A stretch of 64,000 nucleotides of DNA, taken from the NCBI GenBank assembly GCA_943912335.1, contig CALTUD010000015.1, positions 21,136 through 85,135 on the forward strand, read 5' to 3'. The notes under the pieces were generated by a model. The model did not search any database, was not told the origin of the DNA, and saw only the letters and a list, made by a program, of their open reading frames with translations. This document shows positions 8,005 through 15,819 of the stretch, in pieces. The position numbers and the translations under genes were made by a program. The DNA is from an uncultured Acetobacteraceae bacterium (GTDB lineage Bacteria; Pseudomonadota; Alphaproteobacteria; Acetobacterales; Acetobacteraceae). Numbering within the stretch: position 1 is the stretch's first letter; each line of letters begins with the position of its first letter.

Positions 8005-9091
8005 CCCGGACACCGCCCCCGTGCGTGCGCGCATCCCGCTGCGCCAGGACGCGCCGGACGGTCCGGTGGTGCAGGCGGGCACGCTGTCCGCCAGCCTGTT
8101 CCGTTATCCGGGCGGGGTGCGCGGCCTGACGCTGGCCAATGCGCGCGGCAGCGTGACCGTGCTGCCCTGGATGGGGCAGATGGTCTGGGACGCGACGTTC
8201 GACGGCGTGCGTCTGGGTATGCGCTCCTTGTTCGCCGAGCCGGTATCCGGCGCCCGGACGATCGGCGAGACCTATGGCTGCCTCGCCTTCCATAGCGGGT
8301 TGCTGCGCAACGGCGTTCCGGGGCCCCGTGACGACCATGCCGCGCATGGCGAGTTTCCCTGTGCGACGATGAACGACGCGGCGATCGAACTGCTCGACGG
8401 TCCGGATGGCCCGGCGCTGCGCCTAGTCGGCGAGCGGGTGCATACGGAGGGGTTCGGCGCCGCCTATCTGGCGCGTCCGAGCGTGACGTTGCGTGCGGAC
8501 GGCACCGCGTTCGCGTTCGGCATGGCGGTGCGCAACCGGTCCGCACGGCCGATGCCGCTGATGTACATGGCGCACGTCAATCCCGGTTTCGTCGAGAACG
8601 GGCGCATCGTGCAGCCGATGCCGTGGACGCCCGAGCATGTGCGTGTGCGCCGTGCCGTGCCGCGCCACGTGCGGCCGGACCCGGCCTATCTGGCGCGGAT
8701 CGAGGCGTTCGGTGCGGAGCCGTCGCGGGCGCGGACCCTGTCCGACCCGGCCGCCTTCGAGCCGGAGCAGGTGTTCTACCTGTCCGGGCTGCGCACGGAC
8801 GCCGAGGGACGGGCGACGCAGTTGCTGCGTTCGCCGGAAGGCTGGGCATACAGCCTGTCGCACCGGCCGGACGCGCTGCCGCATTGCGTGCGCTGGTTGA
8901 TGCATGACGGCGATGCGGGGGTGGCGGCGTTCGCGCTGCCCTCCACCTGCGAGCCGGAGGGCTACGAGGCCGAATCGGCCAAAGGGAATGTCCGCTTTCT
9001 CGGGGCGGGCGAGGAAGCCCGGTTCGCGGTCGAGATCGGTTTTCTCGATGCGGAGGCGGCAGAGAGAATGGGAGCGGCGATCGCGCCGTGA
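7997..9091 (+). CDS. DUF4432 aldose-1-epimerase-like protein
   Basis: A 364-residue beta-rich protein of the galactose mutarotase fold as found in DUF4432 proteins (WMGQMVWDATFDG, HSGLLRNG, HGEFPC, MYMAHVNPGF). Its place between a sugar importer and a sugar kinase fits a mutarotase that supplies the anomer used by the kinase. E. coli strains that grow on deoxyribose also carry a mutarotase-like gene in their deo clusters (recalled, not checked). The GTG start is 8 bp inside the permease gene and no later start is as well placed. The biochemical role is inferred from fold and context only. Confidence 0.7.
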   Translation: MVDPDTAPVRARIPLRQDAPDGPVVQAGTLSASLFRYPGGVRGLTLANARGSVTVLPWMGQMVWDATFDGVRLGMRSLFAEPVSGARTIGETYGCLAFHSGLLRNGVPGPRDDHAAHGEFPCATMNDAAIELLDGPDGPALRLVGERVHTEGFGAAYLARPSVTLRADGTAFAFGMAVRNRSARPMPLMYMAHVNPGFVENGRIVQPMPWTPEHVRVRRAVPRHVRPDPAYLARIEAFGAEPSRARTLSDPAAFEPEQVFYLSGLRTDAEGRATQLLRSPEGWAYSLSHRPDALPHCVRWLMHDGDAGVAAFALPSTCEPEGYEAESAKGNVRFLGAGEEARFAVEIGFLDAEAAERMGAAIAP

Positions 9092-10041
9092 GCGGGATGG
9101 GGAGCGGAAGCGTGTCCGGAATGATCGGCGTGGTCGGCAGCAACATGGTCGATCTGGTGACGACGGTGGGGCGCATGCCGGATTGGGGCGAAACGCTGGA
9201 AGCGCCGGGCTTCGCCATGGGTTTCGGCGGCAAGGGCGCCAACCAGGCGGTCGCGGCGGCCAAGCTGGGGGCGTCGGTGATGATGGTGACCCGGGTCGGC
9301 GACGATCTGTTCGGCGGCGACGTGAAGGCCAATCTGGATCGCAACGGCGTGGATGTGCGCCATGTGCGAACGGCGCCGGGAACGGCGAACGGCGTCGCGC
9401 CGATCTTCATCGACCCCAACGGCGAGAACGCGATCCTGATCGTCAAGGGCGCCAACGACCATCTCTCGCCGGCTGATGTGGATGCGGCGGCAGCCGATCT
9501 GGCCCGATGCGGGCTGATCGTGTTGCAGCTCGAAGTGCCGCTGGAGACGGTCTACCACACCATCGACTGGGCGCGGGGGCAGGGCGTGCCGGTGCTGCTG
9601 AACCCGGCCCCGGCCAACCCTGCGCTCGATCTCGACCGGGTGAAGGACGTGGCGTTCTTCATGCCGAACCAGACCGAGCTGGCGCTGCTGACAGGTCGGG
9701 AAACCGGAACGGTCGAGCAGGCGACGGAGGCCGCGCAGCTCCTGCTCGCGCGCGGGATGGGCACGGTGGTGGTGACGCTGGGTGGTGACGGTGCGCTGCT
9801 GGTGACGCCGGATGGGGTGGAGCACCTGCCGCCGGTGCGCGTGCAGGCGCGCGACACGAGCGGCGCCGGCGATGCGTTCATCGGCGCGTTCGCGGCGCAC
9901 TACATGGGTGGTCTGGCGCTGCGTCCCGCGCTGGCGCAGGCGACGCGCTATGCGGCGCTGTCGGTGACCCGCGCCGGCACGCAGGCGAGTTTTGCCGATC
10001 GGGACGAATTCGCGGCGTTCGAGCCAGCGGCAGGCGCATAG
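9088..10041 (+). CDS. PfkB-family sugar kinase, probable deoxyribokinase/ribokinase
   Basis: A 317-residue ribokinase-fold enzyme. It has the substrate loop GFGGKGANQAVAAAKLG (about residues 46-62), a mid-domain NPAPAN, and the catalytic DTSGAGDAF ending in the general base near Asp262. Such kinases phosphorylate a pentose at the 5-OH with ATP. Clustered with deoC, the likely product is deoxyribose-5-phosphate, the DeoC substrate and the known inducer of E. coli DeoR. Ribose cannot be excluded from sequence alone. The start is GTG 9088 in a GTGA overlap; internal ATGs at 9097 and 9121 are alternatives, the last nearest the conserved core. Confidence 0.82.
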   Translation: MSGMGSGSVSGMIGVVGSNMVDLVTTVGRMPDWGETLEAPGFAMGFGGKGANQAVAAAKLGASVMMVTRVGDDLFGGDVKANLDRNGVDVRHVRTAPGTANGVAPIFIDPNGENAILIVKGANDHLSPADVDAAAADLARCGLIVLQLEVPLETVYHTIDWARGQGVPVLLNPAPANPALDLDRVKDVAFFMPNQTELALLTGRETGTVEQATEAAQLLLARGMGTVVVTLGGDGALLVTPDGVEHLPPVRVQARDTSGAGDAFIGAFAAHYMGGLALRPALAQATRYAALSVTRAGTQASFADRDEFAAFEPAAGA

Positions 10042-10101
10042 GCGCTTCCCTTTCAGGACAGGCGTGCCGGGCGGGAGCAGCGGTGTGCGATGCCGGTCCG
10101 G

Positions 10102-10605
10102 TCAGCCGGCGGTTGGCACCTTGCGGACGAAATCCTCGGCGATCCTGCCGCATATCGTCTCGGTCGCGGGCGCGTTCGGCTTGCCGATATGCGCCACGTT
10201 CAGCCGCTCCAGACTGCCACCGGACGCGAACAGCGCCACCACCGCGTCGCGCACCTTGGGGTCGGCGGTCGGCTGCGCCCCGCCCAACAGGGCCTTCGCC
10301 AGGATGATCGCGTTCGCATGATCCACAAAGGCGATCGCCAGCGACACGCCCGCCGGATTGACGTTGTCGTTGACGTCGGTGTCGAGGACGACGTCGAGTT
10401 CGTAGGCCGGTAGCAGGTCCACCAGAACGAGGCCTGGACGGTGCGAAAGGGCGGATTCCAGGCATGCGCGCAGCGGCGCCGTGACGCTGGTGTCGCCCAG
10501 CACCTTCAGCCCCACCCGGACCGGATCGGCCGCCCGCGCCGACGATGCGGTGGCGCAGCCGATGACGAGGGTCGCGAACAGGTGCAAGGCCGTGATCCGT
10601 CGCAC
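10102..10605 (-). CDS. Secreted hypothetical protein
   Basis: A 167-residue protein with an N-terminal export signal (basic MRR, then ALHLFATLVIG). Two processing readings are possible: a lipobox-like VIGC at about residues 13-16, or signal peptidase I cleavage after SARA near residue 25. The mature part has alternating hydrophobic strands and no motif I recognise. It is convergent with the kinase operon on its left and divergent from rpsF on its right, so it is probably transcribed alone. Function unknown. Confidence 0.6.
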   Translation of the reverse strand: MRRITALHLFATLVIGCATASSARAADPVRVGLKVLGDTSVTAPLRACLESALSHRPGLVLVDLLPAYELDVVLDTDVNDNVNPAGVSLAIAFVDHANAIILAKALLGGAQPTADPKVRDAVVALFASGGSLERLNVAHIGKPNAPATETICGRIAEDFVRKVPTAG

Positions 10606-10700
10606 GAATATCGTCCTCCGTCCCCGATCGTTTCGCTGACGATCCTACGTGATCGTGTCGACGGCCGAAAGAAGGCTGACGCAGCCTCCGTCCCGGAACC

Positions 10701-10758
10701 GGCCCGATCGGGCCTGGGTGCGATTTCCCTTGCGCGGGCGCAGGCTTCCGTGCTCTAC
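10701..10758 (+). promoter_or_regulatory. Candidate rpsF promoter region with a 14-bp palindrome
   Basis: GGCCCGATCGGGCC (10701-10714) is a perfect palindrome. Downstream, TTGCGC (10730-10735) and CTCTAC (10753-10758) are 17 bases apart and could be a weak -35/-10 pair for the ribosomal protein operon. This is a hand match to loose consensus in GC-rich DNA, so confidence is low. Confidence 0.3.
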
Positions 10759-10807
10759 GCCGCGGCTTCCCTGCCGGAGCGAGTGGCATCGCGCCGGCTA
10801 TACCCGT

Positions 10808-10846
10808 GCCGTGATCCACGGCGCCGCCAGCCGGGATTCCCCCCGG
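10808..10846 (+). promoter_or_regulatory. Structured rpsF leader: two short hairpins
   Basis: Just upstream of rpsF are GCCGTG-ATC-CACGGC (10808-10822) and CCGGG-N6-CCCGG (10831-10846). Many bacteria carry an rpsF leader RNA bound by the S6:S18 complex for autoregulation. The position fits, but I could not confirm the conserved bulge of that motif. A GGGAG ribosome site follows at 10871-10875. Confidence 0.35.
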
Positions 10847-10880
10847 AACGGTCGGGTTGAACCATCCGAAGGGAGAACCC

Positions 10881-11360
10881 ATGCCACTGTATGAAAGCGT
10901 GCTGATCGCACGTAACGACATCACCCAGGCTCAGGTCGACCTGATCGCCGACAACATCTCCGTTCTGGTCGAGAACGACGGTGGTTCGGTGAAGAAGCGG
11001 GAATATTGGGGCCTTCGCAGCCTCGCCTACCGCATCAAGAAGAACCGCAAGGGCCACTACCTGCTGCTCGGCCTCGACGCCAAGCCGTCCTCCATCGCCG
11101 AGATGGAGCGTCAGCTGGGCCTGAACGAAGACGTGCTGCGCTTCCTGACGCTGCGCGTCGAGGCGATCGACGAGGCGCCGTCCGCGATCCTGAGCCGCAA
11201 GGGTGACGATCGCGAGCGCGGTTTCCGCGGGCCGAAGCCGGCCGGTCGTTTCGATAGCGGCCGCAAGCGCGGCTACGACGATCGCGAAGAGTTCCGCGCC
11301 CGTGGCGAGGATGGCGACCGCGCGCCGCGCGGTGGCCGTGAGATGGCCGAGGCGGAGTAA
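10881..11360 (+). CDS. rpsF: Small ribosomal subunit protein bS6
   Basis: bS6 binds the 30S platform with bS18. The 159-residue product starts MPLYESVLIARNDI and contains YRIKKNRKGHYLLLGLD and LGLNEDVLRFLTLRVE, typical of the family. Residues from about 105 form an extension rich in Arg, Gly, Asp and Glu (about 55 residues), longer than in E. coli. Such charged tails are common in alphaproteobacteria. The start at ATG 10881 follows GGGAG by five bases. It is first in the rpsF-rpsR-rplI operon. Confidence 0.97.
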   Translation: MPLYESVLIARNDITQAQVDLIADNISVLVENDGGSVKKREYWGLRSLAYRIKKNRKGHYLLLGLDAKPSSIAEMERQLGLNEDVLRFLTLRVEAIDEAPSAILSRKGDDRERGFRGPKPAGRFDSGRKRGYDDREEFRARGEDGDRAPRGGREMAEAE

Positions 11361-11366
11361 GCACCC

Positions 11367-11663
11367 ATGTCGCAGACCACCAACAACCAGGGTGCTGGCG
11401 AGGAAACCGGCCCGGCCGGCCGTCGCACCGCCGTGGGCGCCCGTCGCCCGTTCTACCGTCGCCGCAAGTCCTGCCCGTTCTCCGGCCCGAACGCGCCGAA
11501 GATCGACTACAAGGACGTGCGTCTGCTGAGCCGCTTCCTGAGCGAGCGCGGCAAGATCGTGCCGAGCCGCATCACCGCGGTGTCCGCGAAGAAGCAGCGC
11601 GAGCTGGCCAACGCCATCAAGCGCGCCCGCTTCCTGGCGCTGCTCCCCTACATCCTGAGCTGA
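11367..11663 (+). CDS. rpsR: Small ribosomal subunit protein bS18
   Basis: A 98-residue bS18, the partner of bS6 on the 30S subunit. The core PFSGPNAPKIDYKDVRLLSR, then the SRITAVSAKKQRELANAIKR helix and ARFLALLPY end are diagnostic. An N-terminal tail of about 25 residues, rich in Gly and Thr and then Arg, precedes the core. It lies 6 bp after rpsF and 12 bp before rplI. Confidence 0.97.
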   Translation: MSQTTNNQGAGEETGPAGRRTAVGARRPFYRRRKSCPFSGPNAPKIDYKDVRLLSRFLSERGKIVPSRITAVSAKKQRELANAIKRARFLALLPYILS

Positions 11664-11675
11664 GGGAGCAGAACC

Positions 11676-12248
11676 ATGTCCGCTACCGAAGTGATCCTGC
11701 TCCAGCGCGTTGAGAAGCTGGGCCAGATGGGCGAGATCGTGAAGGTGAAGCCGGGTTATGCCCGCAACTACCTTCTGCCGCAGGGCAAGGCGATCCGTTC
11801 CAACGCCAACAACCGTGAGCGTTTCGAGCGCGAGCGCATCCAGCTCGAGGCGAACAACCTCAAGCGTCGCGAGGAGGCCGAGCGTCTCGCCGAGCGCGTG
11901 AACGGCCTGACGGTCGTCATCATCCGCCAGGCCGGCGACAGCGGCAGCCTGTACGGCTCCGTCTCGCCGCGCGACATCGCCGTGGCCGCGGCCGAGGGCG
12001 GTCTGACCATCGACCGTTCGCAGGTGCAGCTCGCCCACCCGATCAAGACGCTCGGCCTCGCCGACGTCCGCGTGGTGCTGCATCCGGAAGTGACCATCCG
12101 CGTGGTCGCCAACGTCGCCCGTTCCGTGGAAGAGGCCGAGCGCCAGGCCCGCGGCGAGCGTATCGGCCGCGACGACGAGGACGAGGACGATCAGGACGCC
12201 GAGGCGATGTTCGACGCCGAGGCGACCGAGGACGACGAAACGGTCTGA
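11676..12248 (+). CDS. rplI: Large ribosomal subunit protein bL9
   Basis: A 190-residue bL9, the stalk-base 50S protein. The N-terminal domain (VILLQRVEKLGQMGEIVKVK, then GYARNYLLPQGKA) is the family signature. A long helix and the C-terminal domain (LYGSVSPRDIA, then HPIKTLGLADVRVVLHPEV) follow. The last 40 residues are an acidic tail rich in Asp and Glu. A strong terminator follows directly, so it is the last gene of the operon. Confidence 0.97.
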   Translation: MSATEVILLQRVEKLGQMGEIVKVKPGYARNYLLPQGKAIRSNANNRERFERERIQLEANNLKRREEAERLAERVNGLTVVIIRQAGDSGSLYGSVSPRDIAVAAAEGGLTIDRSQVQLAHPIKTLGLADVRVVLHPEVTIRVVANVARSVEEAERQARGERIGRDDEDEDDQDAEAMFDAEATEDDETV

Positions 12249-12275
12249 AGCGTTACGCTTCTGCCACAGTCGGGA

Positions 12276-12305
12276 GGCCCGGAACCGCGAGGTTCCGGGC
12301 CTTTT
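12276..12305 (+). terminator. Rho-independent terminator of rpsF-rpsR-rplI
   Basis: An 11-bp perfect stem GGCCCGGAACC (12276-12286) / GGTTCCGGGCC (12291-12301) with a GCGA tetraloop, followed by TTTT. It lies 28 bases after the rplI stop. Confidence 0.9.
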
Positions 12306-12321
12306 CCGTTCTGAGCGGTTT

Positions 12322-12350
12322 TTGACCGAGAGCGTTGCAACGCGTCATCC
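12322..12350 (+). promoter_or_regulatory. Candidate cfa promoter with a central palindrome
   Basis: TTGACC (12322-12327) is followed 17 bases later by TCATCC (12345-12350). Between them lies the perfect 12-bp palindrome GCGTTGCAACGC (12332-12343), a placement typical of an operator. No regulator can be assigned. The cfa start is at 12380 with GGAGG just before it. Confidence 0.35.
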
Positions 12351-12379
12351 TGCCGGGAGGACTGACGCGGAGGTTCGCC

Positions 12380-13597
12380 ATGAACAGCTTGCTCGATCTC
12401 GTGCTCCGGCGCTTCATCCGCCAGGGCCGTTTGAGGGTCCGCTATTCAGACGGCACCGAGCGCGCCTACGGCACCGGCGATCCCCAGGCTGGCATCGCCT
12501 TCACGGATCCTTCGGTCGAGAAGGGGATGCTGCTCAATCCTGGCCTCGTCTTCGGCGAGGCCTACATGGACGGCAAGATCGTGCTGACTGACGGCACGCT
12601 CTACGATCTGCTCGACATCTTCATGGTCGCGGCCCTGCATGGCGGCCATCCGGGCGCCGCGATCGCGTCGCGCCTGCGGGAAGCCAAGCGGCTCTGGACA
12701 CAATACAACCCGGCTCCGCGCGCGCAGCGCAACGTGGCGCACCACTACAATCTCAGCGGCCAGCTCTACAGCCTGTTTCTGGATAGCGACCGGCAATATT
12801 CCTGCGCTTACTTCCCACACGGAGATGAGACGCTGGAGGAAGCGCAGGTGCTGAAGAAGCGCCACATCGCCTCCAAGCTGAAACTCGACCGGCCCGATCT
12901 CGAGGTGCTCGATATCGGCTGCGGCTGGGGCGGCATGGCGCTCACGCTCGCGCGCGATTACGGCGCACGCGTCACCGGCATCACCCTGTCCACCGAACAG
13001 CTCGCCGCTGCGCGCGCGCGTGCGCGCGAGGCCGGGCTGGAGGACCGCGTCCGGTTCGAGCTGATGGATTATCGCTCGGTCTCCGCGCGCTACGACCGGG
13101 TCGTGTCGGTGGGCATGTTCGAGCATGTCGGCATCGGCCATTTCGACCGCTATTTCCGCGCCATACGCGATTGCCTGCGCCATGACGGCGTGGCGCTGGT
13201 GCATTCGATCGGCCGCAGGGAAGGGCCCGGCGCGACCAATGCGTGGCTGGACAAATACATCTTCCCCGGCGGCTATTCGCCGGCGCTGAGCGAGACTTTC
13301 GCCGCCGTGGAGCGCTCCGGCCTTTGGGTCACGGATTGCGAGATCCTGCGTCTGCACTACGCCAAGACGATTGCGCATTGGCGCAGCCGCTTTCAGGCCA
13401 ATCGCGCCGTGATCGCCGGGCTCTACGACGAGCGCTTCTGTCGCATGTTCGAACTCTATCTGGCCGGCTCGGAGATCGCCTTCCGCCGCCAGGGCCACAT
13501 GAACTTCCAGCTTCAGCTCACCCGCGAAACGGAAGCGGTACCCCTGTCACGCGACTACATGTTCGACGCTGAGCGCGCGGCGGCCGGACAAGCCTGA
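12380..13597 (+). CDS. cfa: Cyclopropane-fatty-acyl-phospholipid synthase family methyltransferase
   Basis: A 405-residue SAM-dependent enzyme that would add a methylene bridge to unsaturated acyl chains of membrane phospholipids. An N-terminal lipid-binding-like domain (about 1-110) is followed by the methyltransferase core: EVLDIGCGWGGMALTLARDY for SAM binding near residue 174, GITLSTEQ, SVGMFEHVG near 247, and YIFPGGYSPAL near 292. CFA proteins help against acid and solvent stress. The frame is open 15 codons upstream, but ATG 12380 has GGAGG and matches the family start. Confidence 0.92.
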   Translation: MNSLLDLVLRRFIRQGRLRVRYSDGTERAYGTGDPQAGIAFTDPSVEKGMLLNPGLVFGEAYMDGKIVLTDGTLYDLLDIFMVAALHGGHPGAAIASRLREAKRLWTQYNPAPRAQRNVAHHYNLSGQLYSLFLDSDRQYSCAYFPHGDETLEEAQVLKKRHIASKLKLDRPDLEVLDIGCGWGGMALTLARDYGARVTGITLSTEQLAAARARAREAGLEDRVRFELMDYRSVSARYDRVVSVGMFEHVGIGHFDRYFRAIRDCLRHDGVALVHSIGRREGPGATNAWLDKYIFPGGYSPALSETFAAVERSGLWVTDCEILRLHYAKTIAHWRSRFQANRAVIAGLYDERFCRMFELYLAGSEIAFRRQGHMNFQLQLTRETEAVPLSRDYMFDAERAAAGQA

Positions 13598-13612
13598 CGG
13601 GAAACGACCGAT

Positions 13613-14056
13613 ATGGCACATGACCCGATTGTGCTCCGTACTCTGCTGACCGACGCCGCTCCGCCGGATCTCGACCTGTCCTTCCGCGCCATGTTCGGCG
13701 GCATCATGGCCTATGCTGACGGTAAGCCGTTCGCCTCCTTGTCCGATGTCGGGCTGGCGATGAAGTGCAGCGGCAAGGAGCGCGATGCCTTGCTGGCGAT
13801 CCAGGGCGCGGCTCCGCTTCGCTATGGACCGGACCAGCCGCCCAGCAAGTCCTATGTTCTCCTCCCGGATTCGTTGCTGGAGCCGGAAACATTACGCTCC
13901 CGGATCGTCCGCTGCGCTGCGAGCCTGCCGGCCAAGCGCAGGACACAACAATTAGGAACAGAGGAATGGTCGCCCGTATCAGTTTCGTCGAACTTCCGGC
14001 GCCGAATCTTGGCGCTGCGCGGTCCTTCTACTCGCAGGCATTCGGTTGGGCCTTGA
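13613..14056 (+). CDS. TfoX N-terminal-domain family protein, possibly with a frameshifted tail
   Basis: The first about 110 residues match TfoX-N proteins (SFRAMFGGIMAYADGKPFASL, LAMKCSG, SYVLLPDSLLEP), a small cytosolic domain of unclear role outside competence control. The family usually ends shortly after this point. Here the frame runs on about 37 more Arg/Ser-rich residues and overlaps the next gene by 91 bp. A TAG in another frame lies just before the next gene's ribosome site, so a one-base indel or sequencing error may have removed the natural stop. The domain call is firm, the 3' end is not. Confidence 0.75.
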   Translation: MAHDPIVLRTLLTDAAPPDLDLSFRAMFGGIMAYADGKPFASLSDVGLAMKCSGKERDALLAIQGAAPLRYGPDQPPSKSYVLLPDSLLEPETLRSRIVRCAASLPAKRRTQQLGTEEWSPVSVSSNFRRRILALRGPSTRRHSVGP

Positions 14057-14304
14057 CCGATTTCGGCCCCAGCTACTCCTGCACGATGAACGGAGAGACC
14101 GATCTGGGTTTGCAGGGAGATATGCAGGAAGCGGCGGCTCAACCACTTCCCGTCATCCAGGTGGATGATCTCGACGCCGCGCAACGCGCCGTGGAGCGGG
14201 CCGGAGGCCGGATCAGCCGGGCCGCTTTCGGCTTCCCCGGCGGCCGGCGCTTTCACTTCCTCGATCCGAACGGCCTCGAACTGGCGGCGATGCAGCCGGA
14301 CTGA
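13966..14304 (+). CDS. VOC/glyoxalase-fold protein
   Basis: A 112-residue vicinal-oxygen-chelate protein: ISFVELPAPNLGAARSFYSQ at the N-terminus, a paired beta module (VIQVDDLDAAQRAVERAGG), and the closing FHFLDPNGLELA. Single-module proteins of this length act as dimers in dioxygenases, antibiotic-binding proteins or lyases; the substrate is not visible. ATG 13966 follows GAACAGAGGA. The long overlap with the TfoX-like frame is discussed under that entry. Confidence 0.8.
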   Translation: MVARISFVELPAPNLGAARSFYSQAFGWALTDFGPSYSCTMNGETDLGLQGDMQEAAAQPLPVIQVDDLDAAQRAVERAGGRISRAAFGFPGGRRFHFLDPNGLELAAMQPD

Positions 14305-14316
14305 GGTGTCCGTGCG

Positions 14317-14344
14317 CCGGATTGGCCTGTAGCGGCCAATCCGG
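14317..14344. terminator. Bidirectional hairpin between convergent VOC gene and fumC
   Basis: A perfect 11-bp stem CCGGATTGGCC (14317-14327) / GGCCAATCCGG (14334-14344) with a six-base loop lies in the 49-bp gap between two convergent genes. There is no T-run, so it may act as a 3' end stabiliser or in Rho-assisted termination. Confidence 0.55.
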
Positions 14345-14353
14345 TGGCGCGAC

Positions 14354-15808
14354 TCAGGCTCCCGCGACGCCTTCGCCGATCATGTCGGCCGGCACGACGA
14401 TGCGGTCGAAGGTGTCGGCGTCGATCTTGCCGGAGCGGAGCGCTGCGTCGCGCAGGGTATCGCCGGTGGCGGCGGCGTCCTCAGCGATGTGAGCGGCGTT
14501 CTGGTAGCCGATATGCGGGGCGAGCGCCGTGACCAGCATCAGGGATCGGTCGATGCTGTGGTCGATCGCGTCGCGGTTCAACTCGGTGCCTTCGACCGAA
14601 TAGGTGCGGAACTTCTCCATTCCGTCCGCCAGGATGGTAGCGCCGTGCAGCACGTTGTTGATGATGATCGGCCGCATCGCGTTCAGCTCGAAGTTGCCCT
14701 GGCTACCGGCGAAGGCGACCGCGTTGTCGTCGCCGATCACCTGAATCGCGATCATCACGATCGCCTCGCACTGGGTCGGGTTGACCTTGCCCGGCATGAT
14801 CGACGAACCGGGCTCGTTATCCGGCAGCTTCAACTCACCAAGTCCGCAGCGCGGACCCGAAGCCAGCCAGCGCATGTCGTTGGCGATCTTCATCAGCGCC
14901 ACGGCCAGCCCGCGCAGCGCCGCCGACGCGCGTACCATGGCGTCGAGCGAGCCTTGCGCCATGAACTTGTTGGGTGCCGTGACAAACGGCTTGCCGGTGA
15001 GATCGGCGATCCGTTTCGCCACCTGTTCGGAAAACTCCTTCGGGGCATTCAACCCGGTGCCGACCGCCGTGCCGCCGAGAGCCAGTTCGTAGAGACCTTC
15101 GCGCGAGCGTTCGATCTCGCGCTGGGCTGCGCGCAGTTGCGCCGCCCAGCCGGACCATTCCTGCCCGACCGAGAGCGGCACGGCGTCCTGGAGATGGGTG
15201 CGGCCGGTCTTGACCACCTCCATCCAGCCTTCCGCCTTCTGCTCGATGCAGCTTGCGAGCCTGTCGAGTTCGGGCAGCAGGCGGCTGTCGATCAGTTCCA
15301 CCGTTGCAACATGCATGGCGGCGGGGAAGCTGTCGTTGGAGGACTGGCTCTTGTTGACGTCGTCGTTCGGCGCGACCGGTTTCTGGGAGCCCAATTCGCC
15401 GCCCAGAAGCTGGATCGCACGGTTGGACAGCACCTCGTTGATGTTCATGTTGCTCTGCGTGCCGGAGCCGGTCTGCCACACGAACAACGGGAAATGCGCG
15501 TCGAGCTTGCCGTCGATCGCCTCGTCGGCGGCGTGGACGATAGCGTCCGCCTTCCAGTCTGGTAGGCCGCCGATCTCGCGGTTCACCAGGGCGCAGGCCT
15601 TCTTCACCACGCCATAGGCCCGGTACACCTCGACCGGCATATGGTCGCGGCCGATGGAGAAATGCTGCAGAGAGCGCTGGGTCTGTGCGCCCCAGTAGCG
15701 GTCCGCCGGCACCTCGACCTCGCCCATGGAGTCGAACTCGCGGCGTTTTCCGGTGGCGTCGATGCCGACCGGGAGATCTCGCATCGTCGGATGATCCTGC
15801 TCTGCCAT
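14354..15808 (-). CDS. fumC: Class II fumarate hydratase
   Basis: FumC reversibly hydrates fumarate to L-malate in the TCA cycle, without an iron-sulfur cluster. The 484-residue product shows SMGEVEVPADRYWGAQTQRS, the TGSGTQSNMNINEV block, KTGRTHLQDAVPLS with a catalytic His, and the superfamily signature GSSIMPGKVN. ATG 15808 (MAEQDHP) is chosen over a longer frame because it precedes the conserved start and has GGAGC upstream. It lies 11 bp after mqo, which uses its product. Confidence 0.95.
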   Translation of the reverse strand: MAEQDHPTMRDLPVGIDATGKRREFDSMGEVEVPADRYWGAQTQRSLQHFSIGRDHMPVEVYRAYGVVKKACALVNREIGGLPDWKADAIVHAADEAIDGKLDAHFPLFVWQTGSGTQSNMNINEVLSNRAIQLLGGELGSQKPVAPNDDVNKSQSSNDSFPAAMHVATVELIDSRLLPELDRLASCIEQKAEGWMEVVKTGRTHLQDAVPLSVGQEWSGWAAQLRAAQREIERSREGLYELALGGTAVGTGLNAPKEFSEQVAKRIADLTGKPFVTAPNKFMAQGSLDAMVRASAALRGLAVALMKIANDMRWLASGPRCGLGELKLPDNEPGSSIMPGKVNPTQCEAIVMIAIQVIGDDNAVAFAGSQGNFELNAMRPIIINNVLHGATILADGMEKFRTYSVEGTELNRDAIDHSIDRSLMLVTALAPHIGYQNAAHIAEDAAATGDTLRDAALRSGKIDADTFDRIVVPADMIGEGVAGA

Positions 15809-15819
15809 GTCCCGCTCCC

